DNA from: Eurosta solidaginis
Taxonomy: Eukaryota > Arthropoda > Insecta > Diptera > Tephritidae
Assembly: GCF_040869045.1 (NCBI RefSeq)
Contig: NC_090321.1
Coordinates: forward strand, 29,757,426-29,821,425
Direction of reading: 5' to 3'
DNA: 64,000 nucleotides
Shown here: piece after piece, positions 50,180 through 61,010 of the stretch
Layout: every line of letters begins with the position of its first letter
How positions within the stretch are numbered: position 1 is the first letter of the stretch
Translations under genes and position numbers: made by a program
The notes under the pieces: model-generated
What the model was told of the DNA's origin: nothing
The model's input: the letters and a program-made list of their open reading frames with translations, nothing else
The model's database searches: none

Positions 50180-51194
50180 TACAACATAATCGCCTTAATT
50201 CTTATTAAAATTACAGAATTGGTGAGCTCTAATACAGTACGGTTATTTTTAAATTTTTGCAACAATTTTGCGTGTTTGCGTTTATTTACGTTTGTAGGGG
50301 AATGTAGTTTTCGCATTCATTTTACTCAAAAGCAAACCATCGATAGGCAAAAGGCAATGATAGCACTAAAGGCAAGTTGATTGATACGGCACTGCATAGG
50401 ATGGTACAAACATAGAGAAAGCCTTGAAGTATATCAAGTACTCTTTAGGAGTCTTATAAGATATTGGCGGGGATTTCAGCAATGTCTCTAAACAGGCGAT
50501 CACGGAAGGTTTTAATTACATTGAAGTAAATCCAGTTTTAGTGAAATGCATGCGGGAAGGTTATTTGGTAGTGGGGGCTGTGTGAGGCCATAAAATGGAG
50601 CAGCTTGTCATCAACCAACTGATTGGATGGCATTGCAGTTGTCATAAGTTTATTAAGCACAGTGAGAAACTGTAATAGCTTAATGGTTTTCGAGGACCAC
50701 CGCGGCAGTTGCGCTTAAAATACCATCACGATATGCGGAAAACCTTCTTAATATTTGTAATTAATTATTAGCAGTCAATTAAAAATTAATGAACCAGATG
50801 GCAGACGATAAAAAACTGACATACACACGCACACATCGGCACACGTGACTGATAAAAATAGTGGCAATGATCTGAAAAAACTGAGGCAAACCGAAAAATT
50901 CTTTTATATCAGAGATGCACACTATACTGCACGGAAGCTTTGTGAACTTCACATTTAAGTTGAGCATTTATTATTATTTATTATTATACTACCGGCCAGA
51001 TGAAGATTTTTTTAAATATCCACATCCTTATCAGCGATGCCTGGCAGTAGCGTAAGGGAGGATCTGCCCAAAGTACTTTTGAAATAGTCACTGCCGGAAT
51101 TTGCTTTTTCAGGCAACGAAGTTGTAATACGATGAAGGGTTAATAAATTTCCGATCTCTACTTCCTAGTGAAAAAATACCAGACCAATAAAGCA
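50180..51194. other. Unassigned DNA
   Basis: No recognisable element. Short TTATTATTTATTATTA run near 50970. Confidence 0.45.
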
Positions 51195-51196
51195 TA

Positions 51197-52186
51197 TGGG
51201 GTATTCCATCCCATTTCGACCAATTTTGAACCCGACCCCTTTGGAATTGGCTGAAAGTTTTTCTTCTTTTTCTAGCTTACGAAAGACGTTTTTCAGAATT
51301 TTATCATCCAACTCAAAAAAAGTTATGAATTTTTAAAAAAACACCGTTTTTGTTTTCAAAATGCTATAACTTTTTCAAAAATTAACCGTTTGAGGTGTCT
51401 TTTTTTTAAATTTGTTTTTAAATGTACTTTTCGGAAAAAATACAAAAAAATTTTTAAAGTTTTTTTGTTAATTTTTCAGAATTTCGATATTTTTCGAAAT
51501 TCGCCATTTTTTTTTTTTTTTCTCCTAAAAAACTTCAATCAATTCTGCAATCATCCCCACTAATCCCGGAGTGAGCCGATTTTTTTTATATTTTTTTTAT
51601 TTAATTGAAAAAAAAAATTCCAAAAATAAAAACTTTTTTATCAATTTTATTTTATAACAAAAAAATGTAAGAAAATGATTTTTAAGTATTCTTTTCTTTA
51701 TATGTTATGGTAATCTACGATTAAAATAACCAGGATTAATGACTGACACAGTAAACGATTCATTTTAATCGTAGATTACCATAATATATAAAGAAAAGTA
51801 TACTTAAAAATCATTTTCTTACATTTTTTGTTATATAAATAAAATTGAAAAAAAAAATTTTATTTTTGAAAATTTTTTTTCAATTAAATAAAAAAAATAT
51901 AAAAAAATGGCGAAATTCGAAAAATCTCGAAAAACTGAAAAATTAAAAAAAAAACTTTACACATTTTTTTGTATTTTTTCCGAAAAGTGCATTTAAAAAC
52001 AAATTAAAAAAAAAAAGATCCCAAACGGTCAATTTTTGAAAAATGTATAGCATTGTGAAAACAAAAACGGTGTTCTTTTGAAAATTCATAACTTTTTTTG
52101 AGTTGGATGAAAAAATTTGAAAAAACTTTCAGCCAATTCTAAAGGGGTCGGGTTCCAAATTGGCCGAAATGGGATGGAATACCCCA
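51197..52186. mobile_element. 990 bp palindromic MITE with TA flanks
   Basis: The element is an inverted repeat over nearly its whole length. Left TGGGGTATTCCATCCCATTT pairs with right AAATGGGATGGAATACCCCA; AACACCGTTTTTGTTTTCA pairs with TGAAAACAAAAACGGTGTT (one mismatch); near the centre GTAATCTACGATTAAAAT pairs with ATTTTAATCGTAGATTAC around a ~40 bp loop (51730-51765). TA lies outside each end (51195-51196, 52187-52188). Arms contain long A/T runs of unequal length. No coding sequence. Confidence 0.95.
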
Positions 52187-52189
52187 TAT

Positions 52190-52640
52190 ACAACCGAAGC
52201 TGGCGTAGTAGACATGACAGAGTTTTCAAAGTCAAGAAGATCAAATTAAATCAGTTAAAGGAGTCTGCTATAGAACTTTTCTTCCAATTTGCGTCGAGTA
52301 ATCTTTGAATTTTTCCTTCTTACTAGCAGGGCAGGTCCTGACTGCGAATTTTTCGCTTCATGACAGATGAATTTTTCGCTGAAAATATTTTCGTTGTGGA
52401 AATCGGCTAGGATTGCTTGTCAAACCACTGCCGAGACCGACTCCTCTTGGAAAAACTTTTGGTGTTGCTTCTCCCTGGTCTTCAATATTTCTGATATTAG
52501 ACTACTACAAGAACCTCCGTTGATCAAATATTGCCGGACTACCTACCTGCCTGTGTAGCACAAACTAGTGGGGATGCTAAAGATGGTAAGAGAAGCTTGA
52601 TCTAGCTGTGGAGATTCCAAAGAATCGATAGCGCAAAATT
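52190..52640. other. Unassigned DNA with a degraded SINE fragment (52363-52465, minus)
   Basis: GATGAATTTTTCGCTGAAAA, CAAACCACTGCCGAGACCGA and TCTTGGAAAAACTTTT align with the minus-strand SINE at 60155-60250 (GATGAATTTTCATGGAGAAG, AAATCACTGCCAGGGGCGAC, TTAGAAAAACTTTT). The rest is unassigned. Confidence 0.6.
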
Positions 52641-53040
52641 GGCTGATCCCCTTACTTGCTTACTTACTAAATTGGCGCTGAACCATTTAAATTCCTTCCC
52701 ACAAGTCAAGCCAGTCTCTTCTTCGACGTTCTAATGAGCGTCATTTGGTAACACCAAGGAAATTGAAATAGTTTTCCAACAAGTCTCTTCGGCGTAATGA
52801 GGGCCGCATTCTTCCTTTGCTTGCATAGGAAGGTTCCGATAAGAATACTTTTTTGGCCGGAGCATCAACTTTCATTCGGATAACATGATCCAGACAGCGT
52901 AGCCGCTGCGTTCAAATTCGCTGCACTCTGTGTCTGCATAAAGCTCGTACAGCTCATAATTAAATCTTATATGGTACTCGCCATCGCCGATGCGTAGAGG
53001 CCCATTAATCTTTCGATCAACTTTTCTCGCTACCACTCCC
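52640..53040 (-). pseudogene. RTE-like LINE C-terminus, decayed
   Basis: Minus-strand pieces in changing frames: EKLIERLMGLYASAMASTI, LYADTECSEF, SGCYPNES, AKKVFLSEPSYA-like, KRNAALITPKRLVGKLF, VTKRRSLERRR-like and TGLTCGKEF. They align in order with 29400-29700 (RKVLRKIYGPLRVGDGE, ELYADINIV, LGHIMRMN, AKKVFLSEPAYGSRGRR). Much more decayed than that copy. Confidence 0.65.
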
Positions 53041-53924
53041 CCAACCGTTTCGGGTTTTCCTCAAACTATGCCATTGCTGTCAGATATCTGGTCCAAGAGG
53101 AGGAGTAGTAAAACATTAAGTATTAGTGAACTTCACGGTTGTCTTCTTCATTCCGATGATCATAAAAAGGTATTTTTAGGCAGCGGGACCTCAAAATTTG
53201 ATATACCTGATGAAGTAGAGCGCTCAATTCCACTTCTAAAAGGTCTTGTAGACAAAATAGGAGTCGAAATTCTTACCGGCTAATCTGAAGCACTCAACAA
53301 GGACTCAAAATCCTCCTAGGTCAAAATACTACAGTAGCAACTAATCTTGGCCTTTTGTCCCATTACAAGCTGGTCTCACCCACAGAACTAAAAATACTTT
53401 TTGAACAACAACCATTAACTTAGACTAAAAGCTCCTCCATCAACGATCTTATCATTCATACTCGCTCCTCATTTGGGCGACACACACACAGACAATTAAA
53501 GTGTGTCGTATAGATTGCGGTAAAGGCTCAAAAAAGTGGGCGAAAAGTTTCTGGGGTCCTCTTATACTGCTATATCTATTGGCGTACACTGCCAAGCATT
53601 TTACAGCGCAGATCTTGATACACTAATATTGTCCATCCATCTTTTTCTCTGTCGACTTTGTGAATAAGTGGAAATATTTAGATTCAAATGAAAAAGCGGA
53701 TAAGATGGCTAAAATTGTGTACCCTTCGAAGTTTGTACCAAAGACGTTCCATTCGGATTGAGTGAAATTAAAAGAAGACGAGAGAAGAGATCATATGTAG
53801 AGCTTAAAACTTTAGATTAAGAAAACTACTATAGGACTGTAGAAATCAGGCCTAGGCAGTGATATAGATGTTGGTAATGCGGGCTGTAAAATGGCAACCA
53901 TCGAGAACGTTTTGTGCTGTTGTT
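53040..53924. other. Unassigned DNA; one plus-strand frame without recognised family
   Basis: The frame at 52990-53283 (97 residues, ending EVERSIPLLKGLVDKIGVEI then LTG) is not recognised. Its first part overlaps the RTE relic on the other strand, so only its second half could be real. No support beyond openness. Confidence 0.3.
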
Positions 53925-54335
53925 TTTGTTGTTGTAGCGATAAGGTTGCTCCCCGAAGGCTTTGGGGAGTGTTATCGATGTGATAGTCCTTTGCCGGATG
54001 CAAATCCGGTAGGCTCCGGTACCATAGCACCATTAACGTACTAGCCCAACCATCTCGGGAACGATTTATGTGGCCACATTAAACCTTCAGGCCATTCCCT
54101 CCCTCCTTACCCCCAAGTTCCATGAGGAGCTTGGGGTCGCCCGAGCCTCGTCTGTTAGTGAAACAGGATTCGCCGCGGATAGGTGAGGTTGACAATTGGG
54201 TTTGGAGAAGCTATATATTGCGCTGGCAACCTGAAGGGTTGCGCTACACAGCCCCTTCAATCTGGTATTTTAGTCGCCTCTTACGACAGGCATATCTACC
54301 GCGGGTATATTCTGATCCCCTAACCCGCTGGGCAC
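53925..54335 (-). mobile_element. (CAA)n-tailed retroposon, fullest copy
   Basis: Minus strand: starts CCCAGCGGGTTAGGGGATC, then ATACCCGCGGTAGATATGCC, TGTCGTAAGAGGCGACTAAA, GAAGGGGCTGTGTAGCGC, CAATATATAGCTTCTCC, GTTCCCGAGATGGTTGGG, CTCCCCAAAGCCTTCGGGGA and a tail of CAACAACAAAAACAACAGC. About 410 bp. Ends are defined by divergence from the 45k copy outside CCCAGCGGG. Confidence 0.85.
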
Positions 54336-54640
54336 TGCCATGTTTTGTGATCGTTTCCTGCGCTCGCCAGGGTCAGACTCCAGCTATTAGGAGTGGCATT
54401 GCACTCAGATCTAAAAGCAGCAAGTAGCATATGTCCTAGAAAGCATCTACTTTTTGCCAAGACGACGGAGTTATTTTATAGCATATGTAGGTCCTGTTTT
54501 CGGTAGAGTTTTTTGTTTATTTATTTGTGTAACAAACTTCTCTTACCACTATGGACTCACTCAATCTATGTGAGGTCCTCACGGAATGGCCAGCTCAACC
54601 ATCCCTCACTTTGTGCATCACTATTGTATGTTAAGCTGCT
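54336..54640. repeat. Dispersed repeat related to 44221-44640 (inverted)
   Basis: CTCCAGCTATTAGGAGTGGC, TTTGCCAAGACGACGGAGTT and ATGGCCAGCTCAACCATCC match the reverse complement of the 44221-44470 repeat in order. Probable LINE 3' UTR. Confidence 0.6.
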
Positions 54641-55620
54641 GTATTGGCAAGTCATAAAAACAACAACAACTATAGCCATCCAATACCTATTTAATGCAGA
54701 CAGATAAATATTTTCATTTCATTTTTAACATTTTATGACAAAAGAACACGTTATTAATAATGTGGTGCGGTGTGTGTTGTAATGCGCCGTAGGGGATCAA
54801 AACAGATGTGATTGAGGCTACACACTTTGTGCGTGTGTTTGTGTGTGTTTATACCATATGCAAAGTTTGTTTGTATTTACAGCCAAAAAGTCATTGTAAA
54901 ATTAATGACAAACCCTTGAAAATGTCAACAATGATATATGGAATATAGATAAATGATTGGGTGTAGACAACATAATAGTGCAATACGAGATTGAGACAGT
55001 CAAATAAAATTAACACATACACACACACGCATATACAGACAAGGAAATAAAAATTTAAATTACGCTGCTTAATCAAAGTGAAAAAGGATACCAAAGAGGA
55101 CAAATGTTGTCAAAGTATACAATCAAACAATTTACAGTTTACAGTCTTGTAATAAGATCACGTAAAGTGTGGGTGTATGTGTGTGTATGTATGACTGTTA
55201 GTTGCGTGTAGTCACGTGAGCATTTAAAAGCTGATTTGACAACAGTCAACATAGCTGGTCTGATAGCAAAGTAAAAATCAGTAGCGTAAATTATTTATGC
55301 CCGTCCCCTACCCTTTGGTAGCCAACAGCAAATGAGGCACCAAGTTAGTCCACTGAAGTGCAGTAAACACGCCTAAAAGTTGACTTTTAAATGTGTGCAC
55401 GCTTTTTTCACCTCATTCTACTTTTGCGTGTTGCTACTTTAGTTTTCTAGTAACATTTCGTTGCTCAGTTGTCAGCTGCAATAAAATAAACAACAACTAC
55501 AAACAGTAAACAAATAACTTTTCATTGTTGCTGACAGCGCAATAAATATTGGGCGGTAAACTAGCTAAATCGCTCTCTTCGGTGTAAAATACAGTGTAGT
55601 GCATAAGAATTGCAGCAAAA
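54641..55620. other. AT-rich DNA with TG/CA simple repeats
   Basis: GT-rich at 54823-54850 and 55165-55190, CA-rich at 55014-55032. No coding or element signal. Confidence 0.5.
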
Positions 55621-55629
55621 TAACACCAC

Positions 55630-56580
55630 TTCTAGTTTGACCTCACAAAGTAACAATTCAAGTTCAGAAAATTGCATCTCAAGTTCAGAAGATTTTAAAT
55701 GAATTTCAGAAGCTCCAATTAAAATTCAGAAAAAAAGTCCAATTCAAGATCATAAAGTTGAAGTAGTTGAAACTGAAGATCGGAATTTTCAATTTATGTT
55801 CAGAAAATTACAATTAAAAATCATCAAATACAATTTAAGGTCAAGAAATTTAAATTGAAGTTTAGAGTTTCCATTTTAAATTCAAAAAATACAAACTCAC
55901 GTTCAGAAACTCAAATTTAAATTCAGAAAATTTGAATTCAAGTTTAGAAACTTTCAGCCAAAGTCGAAACTTTCATTTAAAATTCAAAAAATTTTATTAA
56001 AAGTTTAAAAAATAATAATTTAAACTTAAAAGTCGAGCTCAAAAGCTACATTTCAGTGTAGCTTTCTACACTTTTAATGGAACTTTCTGAGCTTCAAATG
56101 AAAATTTCGAAACTAAGCTGTAGTTTTCTGAAATTGAGTTATACTTTTCTGAATTCAAATTGGACTTGAGTTGAACTGAATTTGCAATGGAAACTCTGAA
56201 CTTTAATTGTATTTCTCTAAACTTGAATTATAATTTCCTGAATTAAAAATAAATATTTCGCATCGAAGTTGTGATTTCCTTTTATTTATCTCGTTTTTGG
56301 CCGTTAGTATTTAGAATAACTAAAATTTAAGCTGCGCTTTTAAGACTCAGGATACCTTCAGACTGAAGTCGAAATATTGAAAAATAAAACACCCAAATAA
56401 AATACACATCCAAGTGTTTTATTTGAGAAAACCCGGCCTTGAGCTCAACCAAAAATTTTAGTTGTTGTAATTTTCTAAAATTGAATTATAGTTTTCTGAA
56501 TTTATATTGCATTTGATTTAAAGTTTTCTAAATTTGAATTGAAATTTCTTTTTCGAATTTTAAATGTAACTTTCTGCACT
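55630..56580. repeat. Degenerate ~21 bp array that reverses orientation
   Basis: From 55640 to about 56030 units of 19-24 bp follow the pattern AAGTTCAGAAAATTNNAATT (e.g. AAGTTCAGAAGATTTTAAAT, AAATTCAGAAAATTTGAATT, AAGTTTAGAAACTTTCAGCC). From about 56075 to 56260, and again at 56460-56580, the units are the reverse complement (TTTTCTGAAATTGAGTTATA, TTTTCTGAATTCAAATTGGA, AAACTTGAATTATAATTTCC). A ~190 bp unrelated piece (56265-56455) interrupts the second half. At least 25 units in all. Confidence 0.85.
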
Positions 56581-57119
56581 TAAACAGGAAAAGGTGGAGA
56601 AGACGATGTTGCCCATTGTCACCGGGCTTGAACTATGAATCAGGCTCAAGTCTCACCGAAAACACCAAGTCTGGCATATATTTTCTAAATATACTGATGC
56701 TTGTACCACCTACAGAAAATGTTTGCTATTTTAAAGTATGAAATCTCTAGTTCACCATGATCTTAATCAAAATCGAACTCAAAACTCCCATTTCCTTTTA
56801 CTTTTTTCCCTGCTGTTGCATTTTCCGATTTTGATGAAATTTTTCTTTCCTTGAAGTAAACATGAGGCGCATTTTTTTGAGAAATTCTTTTTTATTGTAC
56901 GATTTCAAGAAATTTCGCAGAGGGGTATCTCATTGGCTTGCTTATTATTTGAGGAGGAGGAGAGAGGCTTATAGAGAGATAGACGGCAATCGGGAGGAAT
57001 CGGCATAGAAAAAAATGAAAGAGAAGTGGGAGAAAAACGAGAGGAAAAGGTAGTGGAGAGTAATTGGGAGAGAGGACAATATTATAGCTATAAATAATTT
57101 AGTTTATCTGCGGCAGCAA
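56581..57119. other. Unassigned DNA with a GA-rich tract
   Basis: 56950-57070 is purine-rich (GAGGAGGAGAGAGG, GAGAGATAGACGG). Nothing else recognised. Confidence 0.45.
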
Positions 57120-57124
57120 CAGTT

Positions 57125-58600
57125 CAGATTATGGGTTAGGTAAGGTTAGATTAGGTGGTAGCTGTCCTGGTAGGGAAGCTCACTTGAACAACATTAAAGT
57201 CCGTTGTGATACCGCATAAAACAATGGTGACGTTAGCTATTGCTACTTAGAGATTCGTTGCGTAGCAATGATATAATTTCAAATGAGACTTATCTCAACC
57301 TTGTATAAATCCTCCGGAGATCGAAGTGAGTAGCGTCCGAAATACTTTCACCTAGTTCTGGCAAAAGCTGGGCAATAAAGCATGAAGTGACTCCACGCTT
57401 CCACCTTATCATCCAACATACAGCTTCAGCAGGATGGGGCTTCCAGTATACTGAGACATACAGCATGGATTCCTACAGCATGATATTCTGTCAAAACTTA
57501 AACGACCACTGATAGATGAGCCAATCATTGCGGCAAACCTCCTGCCATCCACTTCAGGTCATAAGGATCTTGCTACCCTGCAAGACTTGGTGTCTCCGCA
57601 ACGTGTGCTTAGCTGACTCTAAGCCCATCTATGTAGGTAGGAGCAGACCCCAGGAAGCTAGCGGACTGCTGAAATCCCTGCAGCCATCCTCATGGGGTTC
57701 ACTTGTACCTATGCGGGCTAAGAGGTCCACATGAGAGCAGCTCGGGATATCAATATGGCCCGGGGCCCAGATAATCTTAATGAAAAATATTTCGTTGCAA
57801 TCGCAAGCGAGATCAGGCACCGCCAGATCACCCTCGGTCGCACTATAGTTGAACTCAAGGCCTTGTTAGTCCCTTGGCTAGTAGATGTTAAAATCCCTAA
57901 CCGTAGTAGCGTTGAATAGCATTTCAACGACCGCATCCTTAGTCACGGCAACTTCCGCTCGGAAGACTCTGCAGTGATCAGCCAGCTTCAACTTACGGCT
58001 TACATTTAGCTTTTGACAAAAGACTCCCTACCAACGTTTCCATCCAACTTCGACCCATCCGCGAAAACGTTAACAGGCTTGCTTCAGATTAGTCCCCTTC
58101 CCCATTCCTCTCTCGGGGGAATTACTGGTGTGCAGGTTGCATAGGGAGCAGTTATCGGCATACAATAGTCCGTCCGGATAAAGTCGAGCCTTGTAAGACG
58201 GTTAAAGTGCCCGAAGTCAAAAAGCCCATAGCCCATATCACGAAGCCTGACCGACGACCGTTCAGCATGACATTCAATGCCAAGGTAGGTGTTGTTCTAA
58301 GAGCGTCGCTGATATCAACCAATGTCGTCCGTTGTACTGACACTAACATTTTGGTGGTACTCGCCGTTTCAGTGCATTTCACCAGACTAGCACTCCATAG
58401 AGCTAACTAGGTTTGGCTACCATCTCATAAACCCAGTGTACTACTATTGGCGATAGCGCCCATCTCGTACCGATAGCACCTTGCAACAGTACAAGGCAAT
58501 CGCTGCCTTGCTAACCCTACATTCCACATTTGGTTTCCGGGACAATTTTTTGTCCAAAATAATCCCTAAATATTTAATCCTTAGTATTTAAGTATTTTTG
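57125..58600 (-). pseudogene. LINE (LOA/R1/Jockey group) ORF2 3' half and 3' UTR, decayed
   Basis: On the minus strand, from 58600 down: ETKCGM-type thumb block and LLQGAIGTRWALSPIVVHWV then YEMVAKPS ('IG..W.LSP..V.W.Y..V..P'), then LVDISDALRTTPTLALNVML (the '.GA.RTTPT.AL..ML' motif, 58152-58382), an RNase H start, and at 57629-57820 IIWAPGHIDI then HVDLLARIGT (fourth RNase H motif, W.PGH.....AD.LA..G). The 3' UTR runs to about 57130, ending in GGTTAGGTAAGGTTAG-type sequence on the plus strand. Several frameshifts. Catalytic RT is missing at the 5' side: a truncated insertion. Confidence 0.75.
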
Positions 58601-59331
58601 TTGCTTTTATTTTGTTTGGCGCCGTACTTGCACGCAGTTGTTGTCACTTTTGAGCTGCACTTGCAATATACCAATACTACTCGAAAGTGTGGCAACCACA
58701 CCACCTTTGCATTGCATGCAGTGCTCTATTCATTCCTTTAGCCATCCATCCAGTATGCCATTCATTTGGTCTTCGCCAAAGTTTTGTCCATTCGCATAAG
58801 GAAAATATATGAACTTGGTGAAAAGTCAGTTTAAGCTGCTTTCATATTTAACGCTCTCGTTGAATCACCCATTTCCCTTATTCTCAAGCGTGGAGCACAC
58901 GCTGGCGCAGCATTTACGTGTATGTGCTACTTGATTGTAAATATAATTTAGTTGCTTTTGTCACGCAAAAGAAATTCCAAATAACTCAAAGTACTTTATA
59001 AATACCAGGTGAGTGACTTTTGTTGTAAGATAAATTTTGTTTTTATTTTTTTTGTATGTTTATATTTCTTAGAAATAATGCATTTGTGAGTAGTTGTCGT
59101 TGATGCGATATTTAATGGTTATGAGTTTGAGTTGAAAAGTTGCGGTCTGGATGGGATATTAAGGGATGTTAGTTTGGCAGTTGGTTTACAAATTAATAAT
59201 ATAGTTAATTTATTGCAAAGAGAAGAATGGAAATTTCGGCAAGGAGGGAAGAAAACAAGAAAAGTAGGGGAGAGGGAAGCAAAGATCTTGTCGACGTGTT
59301 ATCGGTTTCCTGTCGATGTGCGGTCTATAGA
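58601..59331. other. Unassigned DNA; TATCG-type units at the right edge
   Basis: 59290-59330 has GACGTGTTATCGGTTTCCTG and TCGATG, part of the degenerate TATCGA array interrupted by the MITE to the right. Confidence 0.45.
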
Positions 59332-59333
59332 TA

Positions 59334-59967
59334 TTAGGGCGGGTCGATTTAAAAATCGCTCATGCTCTATGAAAATCGTATTCTAGGGATCAAAATAAGA
59401 AACTTTGCCGAAGGAACCATACCTCTTAAACGAATTCTGATGTCCCCCCTTTGGGTCGAACTTTTGGGTAGGGGCAATTTCAATTCTACCTGTTGTGTCT
59501 TGTGGTGGCTTAAAAAAAACAATACAAGCAATTTTACGATCTGCAATTGTGTCACAGTGATACCTTCATTTTTTAAAAGGGTTGAATAAAAAACCCACAC
59601 AACTATGTTTACGACATGCAAATGCATCACATGATGCCTTGGTTTTAAAAGGGGGTTGTAAAAACGCTAATTTCTAATAATTTTTTTTAATTTCTTTTCT
59701 ATAACTAAGTTAAATTTATTTTCTCATTTACATATGTTCTGACTAAATAAATTCCTAAAGAGAAAAATAAACTCCAAAAAGAAAAAAAATAGGCATTTCA
59801 AAGTGGGATTTTTCAAAATTTGCCCCTACGACCCAAAGGGGGGACATCAGAATTCGTTTTAGAGGTATGGTTCATTCGGCAAAGTTTCTTATTTTGATCC
59901 CTAGAATATGATTTTCACAAAGCAATGGGCGTTTTTTTTTGCCTCCCCAAAAATCGACCCGGCCTAA
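59334..59967. mobile_element. 634 bp MITE with ~140 bp inverted arms and TA flanks
   Basis: Left TTAGGGCGGGTCGATTT pairs with right AAATCGACCCGGCCTAA (one mismatch). Inside, ATTCTAGGGATCAAAATAAG pairs with CTTATTTTGATCCCTAGAAT, AACTTTGCCGAAGGAACCAT with ATGGTTCATTCGGCAAAGTT, and GAATTCTGATGTCCCCCCTT with AAGGGGGGACATCAGAATTC. TA on both sides (59332-59333, 59968-59969). A ~330 bp spacer without coding potential. Confidence 0.92.
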
Positions 59968-60012
59968 TAGATATATATGTCTATAGACAAGCTATTGACT
60001 TGTTATAAACTT

Positions 60013-60361
60013 CAATAAATAAATGCAAGGCGTGATAGCCTCCGAAGAGATGTAGGCCGAGCTTTTTTACGATTTGTGTCATATTTCTTTTAATTTTCCC
60101 TTCAAATTGGCGGGACTTGACCTACATGATTCATGCCGACTCCGTACGGCAAGGCAGATGAATTTTCATGGAGAAGTTTTTCATGGCAGAAAAACATTCG
60201 GAGTGTTTGCCAAATCACTGCCAGGGGCGACCCCGCTTAGAAAAACTTTTTTTTTAATTGAAAAAACTTTGGAATTTTCGATGTTACTTTGTCCGGAGCG
60301 TGAACCCAGAATCTTCGGGGTGATAGGTGAAGCACGCTACCACCACACCACGGCGGCTGCC
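60013..60361 (-). mobile_element. tRNA-derived SINE with 13 bp target duplication
   Basis: Minus strand starts GGCAGCCGCCGTGGTGTGG, then A box TGGTAGCGTGCTTCACC, B box GGTTCACGCTCCGG, the body GCGGGGTCGCCCCTGGCAG, ACGGAGTCGGCATGAATC, GCCAATTTGAAGGGAAAA, and a (AATA)-type tail. Flanks TTGTTATAAACTT (60000-60012) and TTGCTATAAACTT (60362-60374) differ at one of 13 positions. This defines both ends of the SINE family (349 bp). Non-coding; depends on LINE proteins. Confidence 0.95.
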
Positions 60362-60374
60362 TTGCTATAAACTT

Positions 60375-60560
60375 GCTAGCGATAAAAAGGTGTAACGATG
60401 AGTTATATATTTTTAGTGATGAGATATTGAACATTGAAAGTTATCCATTTATTATCGAAAATGTTTCAATTACTTATCGACAGTTTTATCGATATCGTGG
60501 TTTGTTATCGAAAATCTATCGGAGTATTACCAATTTTTTATCGGCGTGTTATTGATTTGC
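60375..60560. repeat. Degenerate TTATCGA array, right remainder
   Basis: Units such as TTTATTATCGAAAATG, ACTTATCGACAGTTTTATCG, TTTGTTATCGAAAATCTATC, TTTTTTATCGGCGTGTTATT. Contains TTATCGATATCG near 60487. With 59290-59330 and 59985-60012 it forms one array split by the MITE and the SINE. Confidence 0.75.
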
Positions 60561-61010
60561 TGTGTCTTCCAAGCAAAAGTATCAGCCGCCATGGAAACCG
60601 CAGTTAGGATCGGAACACACAATATCGGCAAAGAAATCTTTAGTTTCAGCTACAGCCAGGCTACTGTTAAATCTCTTAGCTCTTACTCGTTCAATTATCA
60701 GCTAACACCAAACTATCGCCGATCTCTTCAAGAGATAGCCCAACAGAACCGTGAGCACCTGTGATGACTCCCGGGACACAGGTATATCAGCGAGAGAAAC
60801 TGCATTACAAACGAACTCACCAGGCAGGGCACGACTAGGCAGATTCTTCCTAAACAAGAGCGCTTACTGTAAAACCGACGTAGGATGGCTGCAAATATGG
60901 GGGTGTCGGACATTGAAGGAAACCTGGCCGAAATTGTATCCTAAAGGTCCCGTCACGTTTTTACCTCAAGTAGGGAAACAATTTTCACACTTGTAGGAGT
61001 AATAAATGGA
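60560..61010 (+). pseudogene. LINE RNase H relic with altered catalytic positions
   Basis: Plus strand: VFQAKVSAAMETAVRIGTHN then IGKEIFSFSYSQATVKSLSS and YSFNYQLTPNYRRSLQEIAQ, then in a second frame DTGISARETALQTNSPGRAR. Compared with family motifs (FQAEV, SDSQA) the E position is K and the D position is Y, so two of the catalytic acids are lost. Paralogue of 34190-34600. Confidence 0.75.

Noticed and set aside
58867..59120. Possible promoter of a host gene (mixed-composition stretch)
   Set aside because: No downstream coding exon, splice pattern or conserved core promoter that I could support.
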